The notes: generated by a model not told the origin, from the letters alone. Counted from the first letter of the stretch, positions 23,773 through 36,417 are shown. The stretch: DNA of 64,000 nt from Glandiceps talaboti (GCF_964340395.1 NC_135562.1:19865126-19929125), one strand, 5' to 3'. Program-made: numbers and translations.

Positions 23773-24064
23773 AAATATAGAGACAATGTGAGTCAATGGT
23801 CAATAATTTTATTATGTAAACTCAAATATACAGTTTTGTCTTGTTTTGTACTCAAGCCATCGGCCTCCCTAACATTGAAGTCTATTCTTCTTCCTATCGC
23901 TAACAGCATTGACATTGGAATGATTATATGAGGAGAAAAAAACCACCAACTAGAAAAGTTATCAACATATTAACATTTCCTGATCCCATGAGTACAGAAG
24001 GAAAGACTATTTCCAACCACATCAAGCGTTACATTCGAGAACTTGATGAACCAACCTTGAAATG
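23773..24064. repeat. segmental duplication, copy B, part 2 (empty MITE site)
   Basis: The counterpart of 19341-19815 without the MITE. The LINE frame begins immediately after its end. Confidence 0.92.
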
Positions 24065-24940
24065 AAAAAAGCCAGACAACTATTGGTATTTTTGTTGATC
24101 TAAAAAAGGCATTTGACACAATAGATCATACTATCCTTCTACAGAAGCTTGAATTTTATGGGATAAGAGGCCAACCATTACAATGGCTTCAGTTATTTCC
24201 AAACTTGTAAACAAGTTGTTGTTATTAATGGTAAATCTTCTGACAAATTAAATGTGGAGTGCCACAAGGTTCAATTTTAGGCCCCACTCTATTTCTCATC
24301 TATATTAACGATATTGCTAACTCAACTAACTACTTAATTTTTGATTATTCGCTGATGACACTAATGTATTTCAAATTGTTTAACTCCAACCTCCATAATG
24401 TCAATACTGAATTTAATAAAATCAATACTTGGTGTGATGCTAACAAACTTACTATTAATGTCAACAAAACTAACTCCATGATTATTAAAACACCTCAAAA
24501 GAAAATTAATTTACAAGGCAATTTGTTTTTATCACATCATATGATCTAGGAAGTCACTTCGGCAAGTTATCTTGGCATATCCATTGACTCATCACTTACT
24601 AGGAATTCACACGTGAAAAATGTTATTTTAAAAAAATAAATTGGAGTCCTTTCTCGTGTCCTTTTTGTACCAAATTTGATTCTTATCATGATCTATAACA
24701 CCTTCATCTTACTGCATCTAACATACTGTTTAGAAATCTGGGGTATCACTCACACTACATTATTAAATCCCATTCTCCGCCCACAAGAAAAAAAGCAGTT
24801 CGACTATTACATTTTCTGATTTCATTGCACCACTTCCGAAACTCAGTAAATATTCCTCCTGTCTATTTATCTTTGACTCATTATATTCCACTTTGTTCTA
24901 TTTATTTATATCTGGTTGAATAAAGATTCACAATAAATGC
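24065..24940 (+). pseudogene. 5'-truncated non-LTR retrotransposon reverse transcriptase
   Basis: Read across several frames: TIGIFVDLKKAFDTIDHTIL, LQKLEFYGIRGQPLQWLQ, VVVINGKSSDKLNVE, GVPQGSILGPTLFLIYINDI, FADD-type box (damaged), INTWCDANKLTINVNKTNSM, SYLGISIDSSL and HLTYCLEIWGIT. These are fingers and palm motifs of a LINE reverse transcriptase (Jockey/CR1-like); the GVPQGS box is intact and the FADD box is broken. At least six stops or slips make it inactive. The 5' end is truncated at 24065, directly behind the duplicated segment. Confidence 0.85.
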
Positions 24941-25180
24941 CCAATGTGTCACAATCCCACCTTGTCTCGACCATCTGATACTACTGAAGATGTTGACATG
25001 CTCACCTGCCAACATTGGTCACTAACTCTCAAAGACATTTATGACCAAGATGGAGAGATCATTTTCAATGTACTCTTGGAAAATACCAGTATCAAACAAG
25101 TCACATTTGATTACTCTATGAAAATGTGTAGTGATAATCAGGTTGCAACCAGAAGTCTCAACAAAGCTGGATCTTTAAAT
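24941..25180 (+). other. open frame of unknown origin
   Basis: The frame MCHNPTLSRPSDTTEDVDML continues to ITVFFYGDRVFS and so runs into the LINE tail. This part shows no recognised domain and lies between two LINE fragments. Confidence 0.3.
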
Positions 25181-25462
25181 ATAACAGTTTTTTTTTATGG
25201 GGATAGGGTGTTTTCGACATGTGCTCCACATTTGTGGAATAGGCTGCCACTGTCACTCCGTTTGAGTGAGAATATTAGCGTTTTTAAGTCGAATCTTAAA
25301 ACATACCTTTTTATTTGGACGACTTTTATTACTGGCAGATTCCTCCATTGTGTTTTATATCTTTTTTTTTTGCCTTTTTGTCGTAGTATTGTAAGGCGCT
25401 TTGAGATGTTTTTATATGGAAAGCGTTAACTTTTTAAAGAAATAAATATTATTATTATTATG
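25181..25462 (+). mobile_element. CR1/L2-like LINE 3' end
   Basis: It codes YGDRVFSTCAPHLWNRLPLS, then LRLSENISVFKSNLKTYLF, the C-terminal tail typical of CR1/L2-type LINE ORF2 proteins. The 3' untranslated end has GTAAGGCGCTTTGAGATG, AAAGCG and a terminal (ATT)n. The SINE at 40310-40640 has a related 3' tail. Confidence 0.8.
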
Positions 25463-26049
25463 AACATTTAATGACTCATGTCTGGTGACACAACCCACAG
25501 TTAAAGTGTAGCTACCGATCCTTTTTTTTTTTTTACTGAGAAATTGATTTCTCAAAGGGGTGGAACTTCCTTTCACTCAGAGGAATACACCATACCTAAC
25601 TACATGTAGTTCAAAATAATTTGGCACATACTTCAAACAAAACAATGGGCACATGTCCTGAAAAACTTGACATTAGTAGCTATTAGTTTTAATAATTGGG
25701 CTATATATGAAGAGTGCAAGCTTCAAATTCTATATAATTTGGGATGTACATTCATTACCAGTGTGCACATGTCAAAAAGATTATTGATGTAATGCAGAGT
25801 TTTAACGTGTCATTTGCAAAATTAAGTAATGATATTTTTCAGTAATTAGGCTGTTCAGTTGAGCTATTATGTGATAAAAAATATTACTCATTAATTAGTG
25901 TTATTCCTACACAAAGTTATGAAGACAGACAGACATTTTACACCACGCCTATAAAACTATAGTGTATTATAGACTACTGTAGTGTAGTGTACTTTAGTGT
26001 GGTGTGTTCTGTGTTTATCTTGAGATAATTAAAATATGTGATATTTCAG
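25463..26049. other. spacer with an interspersed repeat
   Basis: 25620-25960 carries the repeat also seen near 12940-13260 and 50640-50900 (ATTTGGCACATACTTC, GGGCACATGTCC). TAGTGTA repeats lie at 25955-26010. Confidence 0.5.
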
Positions 26050-28243
26050 AGATAAGACCATAGTAGTGCATATCATGGGAGACTATGAGTATCTAACCAG
26101 AATGTATGGTTTGTCAGGAGCAAGTGGTAAGTTAGTCTTTGCTCATATACTTGGCATGTTTTACTATACTTTCACACTTTCTTCGCTAGAAATGACTATG
26201 AATTAATACAGCAACTTGATTTTTTGTGAACTTCTTTGTAATGTAAGAATGTTACTTCACTTGGAAGTAAAATTTCTTGAATTTTAATCTTTATTTTACC
26301 TTACACTACACTACACAACAATTACAGAGAACCAATAATTTGTATTCAACAAATTTGGCCTGAAAGTTTCTAGACCTAAAGGGATTAAAAGCCAGTTGTT
26401 AGACCTACTGCTGTATATTATGCATGCCACTATGTATGATAATTTCTTTGTTCAACTATACAGGCAAATATTTTTGTCTTTGGTGTTATATCACCAAATC
26501 AGATGCCATGATACCCCCTGACCAGAGAGCACCAATCCAAAGTAGGAGTCTCCATGACATACAAGAATATCATGACAAGTTTGTTGAAGCAGGAGCACAT
26601 CGGAGCAAAGCTTCAGAATTTATGAACTGCATCAACAAGCCATATATCAACATTCCATTGGAAAGGGTTTGTAACTCTTATTAACATCAATTCAATTAAG
26701 TTTAGTTTGAGGTTTGAGGTTCCAAATTGTTAAACATTCTTTTTTCTTTTGTATCACAGGTGTCAATACCAGTCCTTCACTTAAGTTTGGGCATATTTCT
26801 TCGTTTTTTCAATATGACTGAACAGGAATTTGCCAAACTTGATGTAAAAGTGTTCACTTACCAACAACAAACTAGTGGCGACATTGATGAGCCTGTACTC
26901 AAACCTGCACATTTCGACCTCTATGCTGAAAGCATACAAAGAGCTTTCAGCCTAGAGGACGAAGTGAGCGAGCTGAAGGATAAGGCCACAGCAATGCAGG
27001 AGAGAGTACAGGCCATCCTAATGAATGACGACAATAGTGATAGTGATAGTGATTCTGAGGAAGATAATGAGCGCGAGCCGTCACTTGCACAGCTATGTAG
27101 ACTAGAAAGACAAATAAAACAGAACCTTGCTGCAGCAAAGCAAATTTATGCTTACCTACATTTGTGATTTCCTTTATTTTACCCCTTTTCACTGCATCAT
27201 TCTTTGTAACCTAACTTTCTATTTTCTACAACTGTTTATAAAACTTTAGGAGGAAGAAATTGAAATATTAAAATCTAACCTACCCAAAGAAGCCGGGTAT
27301 TGTGTGAAAGCCCTTGAAAGGGCACTCATTGCCAATCGTGTTTGCCGCCAAGCATATCATGGAAAATCCTTTGTTGGAAACCATGTAGATAAATGCTGCC
27401 AGGTGCATAATACTAACATCTTTTGCAATGTGCTATTGTTCTGTTTGTTGCTGGTGTTATGTTATTGTTATTGCTGCCATTACTTTTTATACTAACACAT
27501 TGGAATTGTTGTTCTAGGTTTTTTACAGGTTCTGAGGAGAATCAATTAATTTGTTCTGTTTGTTCCCTAACAATATGCTATATTTCACAAATTGATAAGT
27601 AACAGGTGCAGTTCAGTCATAAATTATTTGAATATGTAGTATTCTTCATTGGTGGAACCAATTAGCATGTATGGTATGTTACACTTTACTTATTTCAGTT
27701 ATGTTATTAGATGACTTAGGCATGACCTCTCTGACCTGCTACTAGTATCTTATTCTATTTTGCCATTGATAAATGAGTCTGTTTTTTTACATACAAATAT
27801 AAGACCCAAAGTGTAATGTGACCCATTGTTTGGAATAATCAAGCATAAAGGCAAAAACTATTGTAAATCAACACTTTGTGTATGGGTTCATCATATACAA
27901 AGTGTGGTTCATCATATCAGACAGGTCAAAGGTGGTCAAGGCCAGCCAAATTTCTTTATACACATTGTTTTTTCCAAGTGTAACATACCAGATATACATT
28001 TTGTTTATACAAATATTAATACTAAATAGATGTACTTGTATTCTCTTATTTTTATTCAGCCAGAGGTTATTCGGTCACTGTTTTCAGCAGTTAGTAGCTG
28101 TGTTGAGAATGTTTGTCCTGATTTACTTTCTGATGCTGAAGCTATAAGGGCAACTTATCAACCACTTCTGCTGCTGTTTGGAGAATGCCACAATTTATAC
28201 TCAGTGTCAAGAGTACTGACTGACACAGAAATTGTCAAACTAG
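26050..28243 (+). pseudogene. spliced mobile-element gene with GDYE / CLWC / RQAYHGKSFVGNHV motifs
   Basis: Five exons are visible. Exon 26050-26126 reads DKTIVVHIMGDYEYLTRMYG, LSGAS. Exon 26464-26666 (G split codon) reads GKYFCLWCYITKSDAM, then SRSLHDIQEYHDKFVEAGAH and NKPYINIPLER. Exon 26760-27163 reads VSIPVLHLSLGIFLRFFNM, an acidic Asp/Ser run, and a coiled coil. Exon 27250-27402 reads EEEIEILKSNLPKEAGYCVK, CRQAYHGKSFVGNHVDKC. Exon 28060-28243 reads PEVIRSLFSAVSSCVENVCP and LFGECHNLYSVSRVLTDTEI. The pattern resembles a repetitive gene family of cnidarians and other aquatic invertebrates that looks transposase-derived; I cannot name its class. Phases match at 26126/26464 and 26666/26760. 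The third exon lacks a usable donor in phase with 27250, and no exon follows 28243, so this copy is incomplete or decayed. Confidence 0.6.
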
Positions 28244-29004
28244 GTACTTTGTACTTTTTATATACTGACAATAAATTATTACTCTTTAATTATTATCAAT
28301 GTCTGTAGTTATTTATTGAGTGAGCAATCAGGTGAGCTAAGTTTGATGAACTTATCTGTACTTTTCATTTATTTGTATCTACCAGAGGGTAGAATATTAG
28401 ATTTCCCAAAACATATTTGTCCTCTCCCCACAGCAAGATGATTTTTCAAAATACAATTTGTACCCCTCTCCCCAGAGCAAAATTATCTGTGTTCATCAAT
28501 GCAAACTGATATAAACATCACTTATGTCAAGATATACGCAAATAAATCAAATATGACTATTTAAATTGTAATACTTAGTATAACGAGCAACAAAGTACTC
28601 AAATGTAATATATTGCATAACTTAAAACAACATTCATCACTTGGTTATAACTTTCCATTTATAACACCAGTGGGGATTGTAAAACACCTGCCTTAAACTT
28701 TAAAAGGGAGATATGAGAAAGTGAGAAAAAAAAAGAAAATTTCTCATTTCTGACGCTTGGGGGCGCTCTTCAAAGCCGCCATTTTTGAAATAAACTAAGT
28801 TTCCCACTTGAAACAGTTGTGACTACTACACTGATTATGCTAGAAGTGATACAGACTATCACTATCGTTATTTCATAAGCCTAGTCTGCAAGCCAAGTGT
28901 AACATTCACCTCTGCATTCCTTGTGCCATGCCCACACACTTCAAAGAAAGGTCGTGTAGCAAACATGGTGGTACAATTGCGATAAAAAAGCACCAAATGG
29001 AGTT
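28244..29004. other. spacer, no gene seen
   Basis: Ordinary AT-rich DNA; the expected next exon of the element gene was not found. Confidence 0.4.
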
Positions 29005-29475
29005 ATCTTTGCAATATAGGCAATAGTTTGGCTGTTGCCTTGGGTGAGGTCTTGTTGCTAGGTATATATCTGCATACATTTTTTGAAGATTATTTATTTG
29101 TCTATTAATCCCTGTTATCTTTGCAATATACATGATCTTATGGCTGTTGCTATGGGCATGGTCTTGTTGCTCGGCATATTTACATGCATTTTTAAAATGC
29201 TTATACACTTGCTTATTAATAAATGCATGTTATCGTTGCAACGTCACTTTGCTCAGCATATTCGCATACATTTTGAGTGTTCACTTGTCTAAGAATACCT
29301 GTTATCTTGGTGAAATACACCATTTGGTTGTTGCTATGTGCTTGGACATGGTTGCTAGGGAAATTTGCATACAATTTTTGAATGTTTATTCACCTGTCTA
29401 CCAGATATTTGACCAAAATATACTGCCATTTGGTTGTTGCTAAGGGCATGGTCATGGTTGCATGGGCCAGTTGTG
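29005..29475. repeat. degenerate tandem repeat, about 115-130 bp, four units
   Basis: Units share TTATCTTTGCAATATA, (T)GGTTGTTGCTATG, GGCATGGTCTTGTTGCT and ATATTTGCATACATTTTTGA. Divergence between units is high, so the array is old. Confidence 0.75.
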
Positions 29476-32050
29476 TCAAAATATTTTGAACAAAATCTGC
29501 AGAAAAACACTTCTAGAAACATCTCAACAAGTTTCAGTCTCAATGACCAAGTACTTTTTGAGATATAAGTGTTTGGCCAAAATTCACATTTGACACCTAA
29601 TTTGCTTATCACTGATGAAATCGTTATGTATGCTTAATATTTCTTCATCTATCCCCCCCCCCATGCATCCCCATTACATTTCAGCCCAATCTGCTCAAGT
29701 TTTGATATTACAGATTTTTGACCAAAAAGACACATTTTAGCCCTAATTTGCATATTATTGATGGCATCATAATGTCATGAACAAATCTAAATTTTCACAT
29801 CCCTAAGAACGTTCCCACCAAATTTAAGATCAATCTGCCTTTTAGTTTTTGAGATTAAGTTGCCTAGTTGGGAAATTGTTCAGAGCAAAATGATAGCATT
29901 ACAGGTATGATTTTCCCAATGCGCAAGCACACATTATTATGCTAACATTTCAGAAGTCTGTGCAATATACCATAGGTCTGGTGGTTTTGACTTTACCGTT
30001 TACGTTGTTTACACACACACATTTCCCGGCTATATAGCACTATTGAAGTTAAAAAGGTCAGTTGTGCTAAACAAGAGACCATATACTGATCTGAATAAAT
30101 CAGACCCCGTAAGGAGTACGGTGCCCAGAGTAATGATCTCGAGATATTACATCAGAGATAACTCTTGAGTAAAGTGTTAACTTCGTGCCACGACCCAACG
30201 GCGTGGCAAACCACACAGTATCATTCCTTTCCTGTGTCGGCATTCAAATCTACAGTCAAAACAGAACGTGTAAATGAAGTCTCTCACTGTACGTCTCCTG
30301 GGAGAAGTATGATGGTCAAGCCATTCCATACGTTCTTGCAAGAATGAGTAACAACGTGGCATCTTCCTAGATCCTTCGAGTCGGTTAACTTGTCGGTGTA
30401 GACGTGTTTTCAGTAAGACACTAGACACTACACCATCGCTGACCCTGCAGACGCGTTTATGGCGTGGTCTTGTTTGATAACCACTTCACATTGATTATTG
30501 AAAACTACGCGCAGGGTCATAAAACGTTAGCATTGCATGTGAAATAATCACAGACACAGGTGAGTATTTTGTGTGTGTCAATAACATAACTGTAAACCAT
30601 TATTTGACATGGGATTGCTACAACCGGTGTAAATAATAACATTTTGCAATACGAGTTAAGGTACTACTTTACTATCGGAAGGATGTAACAGAACAAGTTG
30701 TTAATAGTTGTGTCTGATCAGATATATGGTCCAGGGATATACGGATCGACCGGCTACAACAGCGCCTCTTGTGGACAACTATGTTGTGACTTTAAAATTT
30801 GTTTTTACTACGCAAACTGCTCGGACATGACGTATAGTATACGTATGATTTGCAAAATATTATTACTCACTTTAACATGTATTGATGATTTACGATCATG
30901 TTATCAAGAGCTGAATTGATCAATATATTAAAGAGCGGCTAAGGCCGAGTTCAGACTTCACGGAGGGGGACTGGGGAGAATCGAAATTGTGGAGCCCATG
31001 ATAAATTGGGGGTACTAAAGTTCATGAGAATTCTCGAGTGGTCTGAAAGGAGGACGAAATATTTTGCTCATGATTTGAACCTAGTTAAAGAACTTCAGGA
31101 GAGGTCGTTTATTAAACAAATTTGGGAGCCCCGTGAAAGCTGTATATATTCCCTTCTCAAGTTTTCCCCCTACATTTTACTGTCAAGATGCTCTTAAACT
31201 CAGCCCTTTTTGAATATATTTACCCTGTGTAATTGCTAATTTAGTATGATGCTATCTTATAAAGTATCTAGTAAAGCAGTCCACTCCGAGTCAAGATCAA
31301 ATACCATGTAAATAGGGTGACCCTAAGGCTAGGGGTCAGAATTTATGGGGGGGGGGGCTTGGGAGAAATTATTTTGTTGACATTTTTTCACACCCCCTCC
31401 CCCTTCGCGCTCTCAAAAAAATTCACTCTCACGAAATGAACCCAAGTTTTCCTAGGCCCCCCCCCCACACACACACACATCACTTCACTTCAGAGATGTA
31501 CAGTATATGGTACTACGGATACGTTACACACTGTAAACTAACAATGGAAATCAATTTCAGCGTCCATACGTAACATGAGGAGAGATTTTGTTACAGATAA
31601 GTGTGGGCTTTACGCAAAAGGTGGGCTGTAACCTGAACTTGGAAATACTTAGCCAGCAGAGCTTTCTCTTTGAATCTTAATTCTTTGCATAAACAGCATC
31701 CCCCAGGATAGTTAGTGGGAGGGAGTGTTCCCCTTCCACGGTAAGCACATTTGTGAACATAAAGGACATATAGCCATAGATTACTTGAAAATTGTCTACA
31801 ATACCCAAATTTTACTCTCAATACATTATTATTTAACTGTATGGCTACCTTACCTACATTTTAACTTACACTGATATATTTTGGCAGACACACATATTCG
31901 CTTGGCTATCAACTGCCTCATAATTAAATGTATGGTAGGTAAATGAAGTGAACAATTTTGCAGAGTACAGGGTTAACGACTGCTCCTGAGGTTTCAATGT
32001 TCAAAGGAGATAAGGAGATTTAGAGAGACGGAGACTAGAGAGACACACAC
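29476..32050. other. spacer, no gene supported
   Basis: No conserved domain was found in the short open frames (30165-30347, 30698-30919, 31006-31197). G- and C-runs occur near 31349-31357 and 31459-31467, and CGGAGACTAGAGAGACACAC leads into the next microsatellite. A stretch at 30050-30480 with AATAAA near 30094 resembles an LTR superficially but has no partner in the window. Confidence 0.4.
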
Positions 32051-32054
32051 AGTC

Positions 32055-32057
<3 letters not shown>

Positions 32058-32103
<46 letters not shown>
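32058..32103. repeat. (GACA)n microsatellite
   Basis: About eleven perfect CAGA units. Confidence 0.95.
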
Positions 32104-32794
32104 GGAAGGCATACACTCACACAATTGCATTCGCATGGCTGTCACCTAACTCAGCACTGAATTATAGTTATATATATAACAAAATCAGAGACTAAGTCTC
32201 TGTCTAATTTGATATTTTCATCGCTCTACGAGTATGATGAGATTTAAGGATTGCTAAGCGACTCTTTTGAAAGTGTAACAATCCTTCAAGAATACATGGG
32301 ATGCACTTGTGTGGCATTTTAAGAATTGTTTTGAAATTGTATTAAATTGAATTTTGTCATATAGCAATCACGATCAAAGAGATTTTAACATTGATACTTG
32401 GATCAGGGTTAGTTCAAACTCTAATGACAGTACCATGACATGCTTCTGTAGTAACGACTGAAAGCTAATGTAGTGACGACAGAAAAATTCATAAATTCAT
32501 TTGAGTAACTTTTCATTTATTGATTTTAAGAACTCATACTCTTTTGGATCAGGCCTAGTGTTAGTTTAAAATCTAATGGCAGTATCACATTAAAGTTCTC
32601 AACTCCGACATTATTACACAAAGTTAGATGCTCCTGTCATAGGTGAATGATCGAAATGGGTAGATATATGAATATACCGGTAGACGACGTGCGTGGACAG
32701 AATATGCTCTGTGTGTGACGCCAAGAAGTGGGGTCTCAAGTTCATTTCCGATCAGTTGGTCTAGGTACAAGGACAGAGTTTGTTATCCATTATT

Positions 32795-33345
32795 TAAACA
32801 ATAATGTACGCCCTCCCAGCCCATAATGGACGAAAGCAAACTTTGAACGACATAATGGGCGAGGCGACAGCCGAGTCCATTATGGAGTGCAAAGTTTGCT
32901 TGAGTCCATTATGGACTGGGAGGGCGTACATTATTGTTATTATTTTATAGTTTTGCCAATTCCAGTGAATTTGTAGACCGAGAAACGCAAAACAACGTAT
33001 AATATACACAGCGCTGAACATCGTCTGCCATGTTCGGCCCGGAAGCTGAATACTAATCATAGCGACACACATACGTACACGTACACACATGTATACACTT
33101 CAATGAACTGCTGTGAACACAAATTTGTTTCATTTTAATTTCAATCTTTAAAAAAAATATTCTTATGGTGTTTACCCCATAATTTCCCTGTTCCTAAATA
33201 CCCACACCTTTATTGCCTTACGGAATAAGCTTGTATTGTTATGCTCGTTCCGGGGCCGCGATGCCCAATAACGGAGTACATTATTAGTAATAATGTACAG
33301 CGATGACGTCACAAAATTCACTGGAATTTGTAATGCTGTAATATA
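32795..33345. mobile_element. palindromic repeat element, copy 1 of a tandem pair
   Basis: It begins AACAATAATGTACGCCCTCC and folds back on itself at 32915-32940 (GGGAGGGCGTACATTATTGT). The inner arms contain CCCATAATGGACG and GCAAACTTTG. The distal part carries CTCGTTCCGG, CCCAATAACGGAGTACATTA and a TGACGTCA palindrome at 33304-33311. The next copy starts immediately, giving a head-to-tail pair with a period near 552 bp. There is no coding capacity; the minus-strand frames are shadows of the repeat. Confidence 0.75.
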
Positions 33346-33880
33346 ATTAAACAATAATGTACGCCCTCCCAGCCCATAATGGACGAAAGCAAACTTTGAA
33401 CGGCCGAGCCCATTATGGAGTGCAAAGTTTGCTTGAGTCCATTATGGACTAGGAGGGCGTACATTATTGTTATTATTTTATAGTTTTGCCAATTCCAGTG
33501 AATTTGTAGACCGAGAAAGGCAAAACAACGTAAAATATACACAACGCTGAACATCGTCTGCCATGTTCGGCCCGGAAGCTGAAAACTAATCATAGCGACA
33601 CAAGTACGTACACGAACACGCACATATACTTCAATGAACTGCTGTGAATACAAATTTGTTTCATGAATGCCCGGCGTTGTATTTTTAAACAGTGGAAAAG
33701 ACAATCATAAGTAACAACATACATTTCGAAAAAATACCTAGTCGTATGAAGAAACAGAACAAATAAGCTTGTATTGTTATGCTCGTTCCGGTGCCGCGAT
33801 GCCCAATAACGGAGTACATTATCAGTGAAAATATACAGCGATGACGTCACAAAATTCACTGGAATTGGTAATGCTATAAT
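33346..33880. mobile_element. palindromic repeat element, copy 2
   Basis: It has the same order of landmarks as copy 1, with about 20 bp deleted in the foldback centre and a different insert around 33660-33760. TGACGTCA recurs at 33842-33849. The end AATTCACTGGAATTGG is complementary to CCAATTCCAGTGAATT inside the element, a possible terminal inverted repeat. Confidence 0.75.
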
Positions 33881-35056
33881 TATCGATAAGGATGACGAGA
33901 CTAATTGTAAGGTCACCATAATTATGTCAAGTATAGATAAAACTACTGTAGTGATGACTGAAAAATTCATAATAGATTGTTTCAGGATCAGAGAGACATT
34001 GTTTGAATTTCTTTCTGTTTTGCATTGTTGACGTTATATATAGAAATTTATTTCTCAGCTATTTTTTACGTTTGGCTCACTTTATTCGTTCTTATGTATT
34101 TCTGGAAACCCCCCCCCCCGGAGGTATGTTCCATTATTGGAATAAAGAAAAACGTGGTACTCGACTTGTTTCTTACATTTGACTTGAATTCATACTTGTT
34201 TATCTCCTTCATTTTTTTTAAAATAAAAATTAATAATAACCAATGTCGGAAAATCGATAAGGGTATCCAATGGACACGATTTGTCTGACGTCCAGATGTC
34301 AGATACTGATCATACTTGTTTGTTTGTTTGTTTGTTTGTTTGTTTGTTTATTGATTGCTCTAGATATTCATGCATTTATTTGTCTCCGGTTACGGTAGTT
34401 CACTAATACAATTGAGACTTCGTGCATTGGAGAATAAAATGGAAATAAGTAAAAATACGGAAGCGTACCTTTACAGTTACAGCGCGGAGGAGTGGCAATT
34501 ATAATTATCGTAGCCGTCTACGTTTGTATATAGGTTATCAATTTACAGTGAAGTTGATTACACTTACTTTTGGTAATCTCGACATATTCAATTAGGGACA
34601 CAATAAAATACACACTCGTACAATTACAAATTAGCAGGATATCTTTGAAGAAGGTTCTGCATTCGCAGTACATTATTTATTCATACATTATATTAAATGC
34701 ATAAGTAGCCATCTGGCGGTTTAATACTTCTATGATCCCTACAAATCCACATGATATAAACAAGTGAGCGCACCGACGTATGACGAATGCCATGGCAACA
34801 TTTGATGAATGCTCTGTACTTCACACAACAAGTATATAGTTGGCGTGGCAAGGTTTGTGGAAGCATTATACATTATCGACTGCACGGATCCAGATTTAGA
34901 AATTTGTTATCAACTTAAGGCTTATTGTTTGAAATCAAGGGTACAGTAGAACACTTCAGATCAACTGACTGGATTCACCATATCTTTTTTGGACGGAAGT
35001 TCATATGACTGTATGAACATTATCTTAATACTAAATAGCAAAGCTATTTCTACAAG
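33881..35056. promoter_or_regulatory. region upstream of the GPCR gene
   Basis: It contains a C-run at 34111-34119, (TTTG)n at about 34315-34350, and no competing gene. It must hold at least part of the receptor's promoter or 5' untranslated region, but I see no core promoter element I can defend. Upstream untranslated exons cannot be excluded. Confidence 0.3.
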
Positions 35057-35503
35057 ATGATCGATATATTTAACGACTTCAACTATACAAATCTAACTAC
35101 ACCTCCGACTTGGCTGTTAAAGCGCATACACGCTCAAATCATTGCGTACATGCTGAATCGTTCTGCAACAGAAGGCCGCTACTGGGAGACTCAAACCCGA
35201 CTCGAAGAAAGCGTTAGTATCGAACCCCCTACAGAAAACCTAGGACTTCATGAAGACTGGAGAGCAGCATTGACGAGTGCTTTTAGTTTCAACATTGCGA
35301 TTTCAATCATTGGTAACCTGGTTGTCCTACTTGTCCTTGTGTTTGGACGATCAAAGTCAGACTTGAACATTTTTCTGATAAACTTGGCATTGGCGGACTT
35401 GACTATGGCTATTTTCTGTATGCCGTTTACTTTCACTACCATCATGTATGGTCATTGGATATTTGGGGCTGGTATGTGTCCAACAGTTATATTCCTACAA
35501 CAG
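35057..35503 (+). CDS. class A neuropeptide GPCR, exon 1 (N-terminus to start of TM3)
   Basis: This is the first coding exon of a rhodopsin-like (beta group) peptide receptor. The start ATG at 35057 is the only in-frame Met before the receptor body. Residues 1-70 are an extracellular tail without signal peptide but with N-glycosylation sites NYT, NLT and NRS. TM1 is about 72-97 with the GN motif at 86-87 (SIIGNLVVLLVLV). TM2 is about 103-128 with LALAD at 110-114. The extracellular loop W-F-G leads to Cys141, the disulfide Cys at the top of TM3. The exon ends CTACAACAG|GTAATT in phase 0. The receptor should couple peptide binding to heterotrimeric G proteins at the plasma membrane. Resemblance is highest to leucokinin/tachykinin-type receptors; the exact ligand cannot be told from this exon. 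Confidence 0.92.
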
Positions 35504-36417
35504 GTAATTTAAATATTATATTTTATGCTTTGTTTGATTAGTAATAGTATGAGTATCCGTATATTAGCGTGACCCTGGTTTTTTTTCCTGTTTCTCATTA
35601 CCCAACTGACGTAATGTTATAAATCTGCCACACGAGAAAAAAAGTTTTAGAGGAAGGCTTCTCCTAGAATATGAACATCTCAGATTGAGTCCATGATTTT
35701 TAATCATCAAATACTCTATTAATTGTGGTGAATAACCGAAAGAAAAATATTTCTCTATCGATGCTTCTTGCTCTCTTGTAATCGTCTTCACAAGGTCAAC
35801 AATCGACTTTAATTTCGTGATATTACTGCTAAAACTACTTGTAAATGCGATCATCTACGTTCACGTACATTTACATACAAGTAAACTCAGGTAGGTTCGT
35901 TATGTAATGTGTAATTTTATGCAAATATATACCTATGTACACTCGATATATTAATACATACAATCTATAGTCCAGTTGGTTTCATGTCGTGATAATGGTG
36001 ACGTTTAGCCTTAAACCATGCCATATCATTTGCTTTCAAAGTTAGTATAAATTACTGTCCACTGGCACAGTGTCTAAATGTCAAACTCTGACAAACAACA
36101 GAAAACAGCATTCAGTTACTAGTAACTACAACTCCCTAGGGAAGAATAGATAGAAATAAAAATGCATGTGCAGTACAAATCAAACTAGATATAAAAGGTG
36201 TTATCAATCTATCAAATTGACAATGTGATTAAACTGCAGCCTTGTCAACTCGGTCCAGACACCTACTATTACACGAAATCTATCACTTTGATAAAATTCA
36301 GCCTGACTGATAAACTGTCTACAGAATCTCATTGTTATTTATGTGCATTTTAAATCGTTAAAATCTTTGGTATCTAAACCTTATACATGTACTGTAATCA
36401 CAGTCTGTAATATACGA

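Noticed and set aside
30030-30480. Solo LTR
   Set aside because: An AATAAA and a structured GC patch suggested it, but no second copy, terminal TG..CA or target duplication could be shown.
32794-33970. Minus-strand open frames of about 98-128 codons (such as MSFPLFKNTTPGIHETNL)
   Set aside because: They are duplicated because the repeat element is duplicated, and show no protein family resemblance.
33881-35056. A specific TATA box for the GPCR
   Set aside because: Several AT-rich hexamers occur, none at a supported start site; calling one would be arbitrary.
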